A stretch of DNA of 64,000 nucleotides, taken from assembly GCA_963770635.1 (NCBI GenBank), contig CAVYQI010000007.1:310001-374000 (forward strand). The letters are read 5' to 3'. The notes beneath the pieces are model-generated. The model did no database searches, was not told where the DNA came from, and saw only the letters and a program-made list of their open reading frames with translations. Of this stretch, positions 60,387-64,000 are shown piece by piece. Position 1 is the stretch's first letter, and each line of letters starts with the position of its first letter. A program made the position numbers and the translations under genes. Source of the stretch: DASZIT01 sp963770635. Its GTDB lineage: Bacteria; Actinomycetota; Acidimicrobiia; Acidimicrobiales; RAAP-2.

Positions 60387-61832
60387 ATGTCGCCATCCAC
60401 TCCGCTCGCCGTTCGGCCTCGGTATCCGCTGCATCGCCGAACCCTGGCCGTGGCCTTGGTGACCCTGATGTTGGTGAGCGCCGGCATCGCCGCGGCAGCC
60501 ACCTGGATCTCCCTTTCGAGGCGGGCGTCGGCAACCGAGTCTTCCCGCAGTCATTCCAGCACCGCGACTCCTCCCGTTCTCCATCTGCCCAATTTCGGGC
60601 TGGTGCCAGCGGCCGGGCTTGCCAAACGGCGTCCTGCCAATGGGCAGCCGGCCGGCCCATCGGTCATCTCCCCGGTCACTCCGGTCCCGAGCATCCCGAC
60701 GTTGCCACCGACCACGACGACCACCGATCCCTCAACCCTCGATGCCTTCTACGCGCCGCCGGTGCCGCTGATCCCCGCCCCACCGGGCACCGTCATCCGT
60801 TCCGAGCGCATCGCTGACGCCACCGGTCTGCCACCCCTGGCCGTCGCTTACCGGATTCTGTACCACTCGGAATCGATCACCGGAGCCGACATCGCCGTCA
60901 CCGGGACGGTGGTCATCCCCGGGCAGCCGTCCCCAGCCGGTGGCTATCCCATCGCGACCTGGGCGCACGCCACTGACGGCTTGGCCCAACAATGTGCTCC
61001 TTCATTACAGGTCACGCCGACCGCGCCGTATACGGCCCAATTGCTCAATGAAGGGTTAATTGTGGCCTCCACCGACTACCCGGGTCTGGGCACCCCGGGG
61101 ATCAACCCCTATCTAGTCGGCCAGAGTGAAGGTCAGGCGGTGCTGGATGCCGCCCGGGCCGCCCGCAACCTCGTCGCTGGAGCAGCGTCGGACTCGGTGA
61201 TCATCTTCGGTCACTCCCAAGGTGGACAGGCGGCATTGTTCGCCGGCCAGATCTCGAAATCGTACGCACCGGATCTCTTCGTGGTCGGCGTGATCGCCGC
61301 CGCACCGGTCTCGAATGTCAGCGACTTCGGGCCGGAGGTGCCGGGGACCAGCTCCGACCCGCTGTCTGCCTACGCGGTGATGGCCCTCTACGCCTGGTCG
61401 CTCACCTACGGGGACATGCCACTCTCGTTGGTACTCACACCATCGGCCATCTCCAGCACTTCGACCCTCGACCAGGTCTGCAGTGCCCAGGTGACCGACA
61501 TGTACGCCGGCGTGCCGACCGATCAGATCTTTCTCCCAGGCTGGAAGAACAATCCAACGGTCCAGACCCATCTGACCGAGAACGAACCGGGACTGGCGGC
61601 TACCTCGGCGCCGATCCTGGTGGTGCAGGGGACCGACGATGCGCTCATTCCCTACGCCGCCACCACCGCTCTGGTCAACGATCGTCTGTGCAACACCCAA
61701 CACGACACGGTGGAGTACATCGCATTTCAGGGTGCCAACCACGGGACGGTGGTTGGGCTGGCGCAGTCGGACGCGCTCGCGTGGATCGCCGCCAGGTTCG
61801 CCGGTCAACCGGCCCCCGACACCTGCGGGTGA
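60387..61832 (+). CDS. Secreted alpha/beta-hydrolase, LIP-type lipase
   Basis: 481 residues. The N-terminal hydrophobic segment TLAVALVTLMLVSAGIAAAA is a signal or anchor, and a Pro/Thr-rich stretch (to about residue 115) exposes the domain. The nucleophile elbow is IIFGHSQGGQAALFAG (S277). The acid is in VVQGTDDALIPYAAT (D417/D418) and the histidine in GANHGTVVGL (H452). The order and the VASTDYPGLGTPGINPYL segment match the secretory lipase (LIP) family of actinobacteria and fungi. Cysteines near the active-site region and C-terminus may form disulfides. Acts on extracellular esters; the chain length is unknown. Confidence 0.85.
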   Translation: MSPSTPLAVRPRYPLHRRTLAVALVTLMLVSAGIAAAATWISLSRRASATESSRSHSSTATPPVLHLPNFGLVPAAGLAKRRPANGQPAGPSVISPVTPVPSIPTLPPTTTTTDPSTLDAFYAPPVPLIPAPPGTVIRSERIADATGLPPLAVAYRILYHSESITGADIAVTGTVVIPGQPSPAGGYPIATWAHATDGLAQQCAPSLQVTPTAPYTAQLLNEGLIVASTDYPGLGTPGINPYLVGQSEGQAVLDAARAARNLVAGAASDSVIIFGHSQGGQAALFAGQISKSYAPDLFVVGVIAAAPVSNVSDFGPEVPGTSSDPLSAYAVMALYAWSLTYGDMPLSLVLTPSAISSTSTLDQVCSAQVTDMYAGVPTDQIFLPGWKNNPTVQTHLTENEPGLAATSAPILVVQGTDDALIPYAATTALVNDRLCNTQHDTVEYIAFQGANHGTVVGLAQSDALAWIAARFAGQPAPDTCG

Positions 61833-61855
61833 GGCCGAACGAGGGCGGAACGAGG

Positions 61856-62749
61856 TCAGACGTCGAGGAACCGGCGGACGGCCAACGCCGATCCGGCCAC
61901 GCCCACCACGATGCCGACCAAGGCGACCAAGATGCAGGTTGCCGCGACTTCCCACGCCCCCATGGACATCTGAGCAATCAGGCTGCTCTGGTTGGCCACC
62001 GTCTTGGTGGTGTTGAGCCCTATCCCCCAGTACAGACTGAGAACGACCAGGACGGCGACGGCCGAGCCCAGCAACCCCTGGACGAGCCCTTCCACCATGA
62101 AGGGGAGCCGGATGAACCAGTTGGTGGCCCCGACCAACTTCATCACCGACACCTCGCGCCTTCGGGCGAAGATGGCCATGCGGATGGTGTTGAGGATCAG
62201 CACCGAGGCCGACAGCAGCAGCACCACTGCCACCGACAGGAAGACCCACTGCAGGATGTGGATCACGCTCTGCATGGTCCGGATTTGAGCCGTCGGTGAG
62301 GACGGGACTCCGAAGATGCCCGGCTTGCCGGTGAACTGCTGGACCACCGCGGTGGCATCGGACGGATTGGTGAGGACGCAGGCGTAGGACGACGGGTAGT
62401 CAGACTGGGTGGTGGCGTTGAACTCGTCGGCGGCAACCGTGCGCCTGGCCTCGTTGTAGTCGTAGGCCTGGGAACGCGGGATACAGCTCTTGACCAGGGG
62501 ATTCTGCGCCAATTGGGTGCCGATGGCCTTGTACTGGGCCGGGCTGGCGTTGGGATCCACCCAGACCCTGACGTTGACCCCGTTCTGCCATTGGGAGGTG
62601 GCGTTGGTGGCGCCCTGCTTCAACAGCAGGGCGGAACCGACCAGGGCCAGCGAGACCGCCACCGTCAGCACCGCGGCCACCGTCATCAACCGGTTGCGCC
62701 ACAGGTTGGTGGTCGCCTCCCGCGCGACATATCCGGCGGAGACCGGCAC
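61856..62749 (-). CDS. ftsX: Cell division protein FtsX
   Basis: 297 residues, GTG start sharing one base with the ftsE stop. The FtsX topology is evident: one N-terminal helix (MTVAAVLTVAVSLALVGSAL), an external domain of about 130 residues (VNVRVWVDPNASPAQYKAIG; CIPRSQAYDYNEARR) and three C-terminal helices with the cytosolic coupling loop RRREVSVMKLVGATNWFIRL. FtsEX regulates peptidoglycan hydrolases at the septum; in actinobacteria the external domain contacts NlpC/P60 hydrolases such as RipC. Two cysteines in that domain may form a disulfide. Confidence 0.94.
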   Translation of the reverse strand: MPVSAGYVAREATTNLWRNRLMTVAAVLTVAVSLALVGSALLLKQGATNATSQWQNGVNVRVWVDPNASPAQYKAIGTQLAQNPLVKSCIPRSQAYDYNEARRTVAADEFNATTQSDYPSSYACVLTNPSDATAVVQQFTGKPGIFGVPSSPTAQIRTMQSVIHILQWVFLSVAVVLLLSASVLILNTIRMAIFARRREVSVMKLVGATNWFIRLPFMVEGLVQGLLGSAVAVLVVLSLYWGIGLNTTKTVANQSSLIAQMSMGAWEVAATCILVALVGIVVGVAGSALAVRRFLDV

Positions 62750-63576
62750 TAGCGCCCCACGTTACGTTTGCCGTTGCCGTTTCTCGTTCTGGCCATACGC
62801 GAGGTCGGCACTGCCCTCGCGCTGGTAGCCGGGGCCGGAGCGGTCTCCACCATGGTTCCGGTGGGAGAACCGGCGCCAGCCGCCGCCACCGCGCTGTCGA
62901 GGCCGTAGACGCCGCGAGCCTGGTCCCGCACCTTGGTCCCGTGGTCCAGCTCGACGACCCGTCGCCGCATCTGGTCGACCATGCCGGCGTCGTGGGTGGC
63001 AACGACAACTGTGGTGCCGGTCCGGTTGATCCGATCGAGGAGGCGCATGATGCCGAGACTGGTGGTGGGGTCGAGGTTTCCCGTCGGCTCGTCGGCCAGC
63101 AAGATCAACGGCCGGTTGACGAAGGCTCGGGCCACGGCCACCCGCTGCTGCTCTCCGCCCGACAGTTCCCCGGGAAGATTCCCGCTCTTCTTGGTGAGAC
63201 CGACCAGATCGAGCACCTGCGGCACTTGAGACGCGATCACGTGCTTCGGCCGACCGATCACCTCGAGAGCGAAAGCCACGTTCTCGAAGACTGTCCTGTT
63301 GGGAAGCAGTCGGAAATCCTGGAACACGCATCCGATGTTCCGCCGCAGATACGGGACCCGCCACTTGGAAAGGTGCCCGATCTCCTTGCCGGCCTCCCAG
63401 ATGCGGCCCGAAGTCGGCATCTCTTCGCGGAGGAGCAGTCGAATGAACGTGGTCTTGCCCGAACCGGATGGGCCAACCAGAAAGACGAACTCGCCCTTGT
63501 CGATTTCGATCGAGCAGTCCCGGAGTGCGACTGTTGACCCTTTATAGGTTTTGGTGACGTTCTGGAACGTGATCAT
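62749..63576 (-). CDS. ftsE: Cell division ATP-binding protein FtsE
   Basis: 275 residues from the ATG at 63576. ITFQNVTKTYKGSTVALRDC is the typical start. Walker A is LVGPSGSGKTTFI, the signature LSGGEQQRVAVARAFVNRPL, Walker B LLADEPTGNLDP and H-loop VATHDAGMV. The tail beyond residue 230 (AVAAAGAGSPTGTMVETAPA onwards) is a low-complexity Ala/Pro/Arg extension not present in E. coli FtsE (222 residues). The frame is open upstream into prfB-proximal sequence, but only this ATG gives the conserved N-terminus. Gene order prfB-ftsE-ftsX is the standard actinobacterial one. Confidence 0.95.
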   Translation of the reverse strand: MITFQNVTKTYKGSTVALRDCSIEIDKGEFVFLVGPSGSGKTTFIRLLLREEMPTSGRIWEAGKEIGHLSKWRVPYLRRNIGCVFQDFRLLPNRTVFENVAFALEVIGRPKHVIASQVPQVLDLVGLTKKSGNLPGELSGGEQQRVAVARAFVNRPLILLADEPTGNLDPTTSLGIMRLLDRINRTGTTVVVATHDAGMVDQMRRRVVELDHGTKVRDQARGVYGLDSAVAAAGAGSPTGTMVETAPAPATSARAVPTSRMARTRNGNGKRNVGR

Positions 63577-63715
63577 AAGGGAGAGGTTGAAGCTGGAGTC
63601 GGGTCGCCGAGGTGCTATGAGTCCGGAGTAGTTTACCGATTTAAGGGCTCCACCTGGTGTAGGCCCTCTGACCTCCCCTGACGTCCGCTTCCGCGCGGGA
63701 TTCCGGCGTCGCCGC

Positions 63716-64000
63716 TTACCCCTGGTTGCGGCGCAGGTCGGCCTGTCGCCGGAGCTCGGCCTCCATGAACGCATCGAGATCTCCGTCAAGCACCGCATCC
63801 ACGTTTCCGGTCTCTTCGTTGGTGCGCAGATCCTTGACCAGTTGATAGGGAGCCAAGACGTACGACCGGATCTGGTTTCCCCAGGCGTTGTCGGTCCGAT
63901 CACCGGACAGCGAATCGAGATTGGCTTGATGTTCGGCCCGCTGCCGGTCGGCAAGTTTGGCTCCGAGGACCTGCATGGCCTTGGCCTTGTTCTGGTGCTG
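63716..64000 (-). CDS. prfB: Peptide chain release factor 2, C-terminal part (cut by window edge)
   Basis: 95 codons, open to the window end. QHQNKAKAMQVLGAKLADRQ, RTDNAWGNQIRSYVLAPYQL and VKDLRTNEETGNVDAVLDGD are the C-terminal domain motifs of RF2, which terminates at UGA and UAA. The GGQ and SPF motifs lie outside the window. It is followed by 139 bases without a gene and then ftsE. Confidence 0.95.
   Translation of the reverse strand, partial: QHQNKAKAMQVLGAKLADRQRAEHQANLDSLSGDRTDNAWGNQIRSYVLAPYQLVKDLRTNEETGNVDAVLDGDLDAFMEAELRRQADLRRNQG

Overview
The window is high-GC actinobacterial chromosome, most likely class Acidimicrobiia. The lineage signals are the order prfB-ftsE-ftsX, actinobacterial small families (DUF3039, DUF1707, DUF2505, SCO6745-like), a mycobacterial-type bioB followed by bsaP, a FolP2-type dihydropteroate synthase, and two secreted proteins ending in ~42-residue GYWLVGSDGGIF repeats, which I associate with Acidimicrobiia exoproteins. 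The lineage call is an inference. One tRNA (Ala, GGC) and no rRNA or CRISPR array were seen.

Layout. 1-2.3 kb: DUF1214 protein and a sulfotransferase, both broken by frameshifts. 2.4-10.8 kb: small-molecule kinase, SQR-like flavoprotein, the minus-strand operon ybbN-folP-holA, a second APH-fold kinase, PAC2 and DUF1707 proteins, and an F420/LLM oxidoreductase. 10.8-15.7 kb: leuS, tRNA-Ala, two small plus-strand genes and a PrmC-like methyltransferase. 15.9-24.7 kb: secreted GH16 enzyme, NarL-type two-component system, a complete IS110 element, a frameshifted ABC exporter and an NAGPA lipoprotein. 24.8-30.9 kb: membrane-anchored protein, NTF2-like protein, ahcY with a long structured leader, GrpB protein, fructosamine-kinase-like protein and a frameshifted acyl-CoA dehydrogenase. 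31-42.8 kb: bioB-bsaP, small proteins, maf-dus, ABC-F ATPase, TMEM175-like channel, methyltransferase, SPFH/NfeD pair, DUF2505 and SCO6745-like proteins. 43.3-46.9 kb: a ~1,220-residue surface protein. 47.4-58.8 kb: bioA-bioF-bioD divergent from an archaeal-type riboflavin synthase, then fadE, fadD-like ligase, AarF kinase, sulfotransferase, MarR regulator/methyltransferase pair and a sugar nucleotidyltransferase. 58.8-64 kb: IS110 remnant, serine hydrolase, secreted lipase, ftsX-ftsE and the 3' part of prfB.

Functional links. Biotin synthesis is split into bioB-bsaP and bioAFD. Fatty-acid activation/oxidation genes recur (two fadE, one fadD-like). Secreted or anchored proteins are numerous (GH16, NAGPA, lipase, surface protein, lipoprotein). 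Many genes have a TANNNT -10 box ending 6-8 nt before the start codon, which implies leaderless transcripts.

Sequence quality. At least six loci carry single-base frameshifts. The leuS one lies in a six-G run and is repaired exactly by one base, so some of these may be sequencing or assembly errors rather than decay. I found no convincing new defence or other multi-gene system. The most informative items are the archaeal-type RibC, the BsaP homologue with an extra CxxC pair, the IS110 5' non-coding region and the repeat-bearing exoproteins.
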